Shown here piece by piece: positions 63,909 through 64,000 of a DNA stretch of 64,000 nt. Made by a program: the position numbers and the translations under genes. The DNA is from Actinomyces radicidentis (GTDB taxonomy: Bacteria > Actinomycetota > Actinomycetes > Actinomycetales > Actinomycetaceae), in assembly GCF_001553565.1 (NCBI RefSeq), contig NZ_CP014228.1:1922001-1986000 (forward strand), in the 5' to 3' direction. Positions within the stretch are counted from its first letter, which is position 1; each line of letters opens with the position of its first letter. The notes under the pieces are model-generated. The model did no database searches. It was given only the letters and a program-made list of their open reading frames with translations, and was not told the origin of the DNA.

Positions 63909-64000
63909 TCAGGGGTGTGGAACGGTGCGCGAGCCCCAGGCGGGGCTCACGGTGACGACGTCGCCGATGACGATGACCGCTGGCGCGGTGACACCGACCT
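63909..64000 (-). CDS. cobA: Uroporphyrinogen-III C-methyltransferase (CobA-like), C-terminal end
   Basis: Only 29 C-terminal residues are in the window, the rest lying past the right edge. They read GVTAPAVIVIGDVVTVSPAW, the closing strand of SUMT/CobA enzymes, which methylate uroporphyrinogen III to precorrin-2. The siroheme-forming chelatase downstream supports the call. Identification rests on a short segment plus context. Confidence 0.7.
   Translation of the reverse strand, partial: VGVTAPAVIVIGDVVTVSPAWGSRTVPHP

Overview
The window is very GC-rich, with G or C at nearly every third codon position, tightly packed genes and many ATGA/GTGA overlaps. It contains a Tad pilus locus, ClpP1P2/ClpX, an EttA translation factor, a DasR-type GlcNAc phosphotransferase (PTS) region, a cysteine-rich leader peptide before cysK and an LAXTG surface protein. 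Together these point to a high-GC actinobacterium. The sugar-PTS, trehalose-6-phosphate and malQ content fits a fermentative, host-associated Actinomycetaceae (Actinomyces-like), but the genus is an inference. No phage, insertion sequence, CRISPR array or rRNA operon was seen; two tRNA genes are present.

Layout. 1-5.9 kb: end of a kinase-like gene, then a seven-gene Tad pilus operon (tadA, tadB, tadC, flp and three TadE/G-like genes). 5.9-13.5 kb: a small membrane protein, a LysR regulator, prfB, ettA, a TesB-type thioesterase and ptsI. 13.5-20 kb: sugar-PTS block with a lone EIIB divergent from ptsI, malQ, an EIIB-EIIA pair, a DasR-like regulator and a GlcNAc-type EIIC, with DasR-box-like operators. 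20-30 kb: M1 aminopeptidase, LAHTG cell-wall protein, M13 metallopeptidase, rpiB, Nei-like glycosylase, DUF488 protein and proline iminopeptidase. 29.7-32.7 kb: a 22-bp-period repeat cluster, cysE, cysK with a Cys-rich leader peptide, and an IMPACT-family protein. 32.8-39.4 kb: rpmF, tRNA-Gly, tRNA-Pro, tig, a cupin, clpP1-clpP2, clpX and a chorismate mutase. 39.4-46.3 kb: a large LuxR-type regulator flanked by two FadD-like acyl-CoA ligases. 46.5-53.4 kb: valS, acetyltransferases, a relBE-type toxin-antitoxin pair and proC. 53.4-62 kb: Lrp regulator with ornithine cyclodeaminase, a GH13 glycosidase, an SDR enzyme, and treC with a trehalose-type PTS permease. 62.1-64 kb: sirohydrochlorin chelatase, TauE/SafE exporter and the end of a CobA-like methyltransferase.

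How the genes fit together. EI (ptsI), the separate EIIA, two EIIB and one EIIC proteins, and the fused EIIABC form most of a PTS network; HPr is not in the window. The DasR-like regulator sits between the EIIB-EIIA and EIIC genes, and dre-like boxes lie before both. treC would hydrolyse the trehalose-6-phosphate imported by the EIIABC. cysE/cysK and the siroheme/TauE/CobA cluster both serve sulfur assimilation. Lrp, ocd and proC form an ornithine/proline group.

Regulatory style. Many genes have a TANNNT-like -10 hexamer exactly 6-7 nt before the start codon and no ribosome binding site, so leaderless mRNAs are expected. Transcription units end in long, often perfect hairpins without U-tracts, commonly shared by convergent genes. 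The observations most worth following are the Cys-rich leader peptide, the 22-bp-period repeats at two convergent junctions, the toxin-antitoxin-acetyltransferase operon and the AT-rich promoter island of the LuxR gene.
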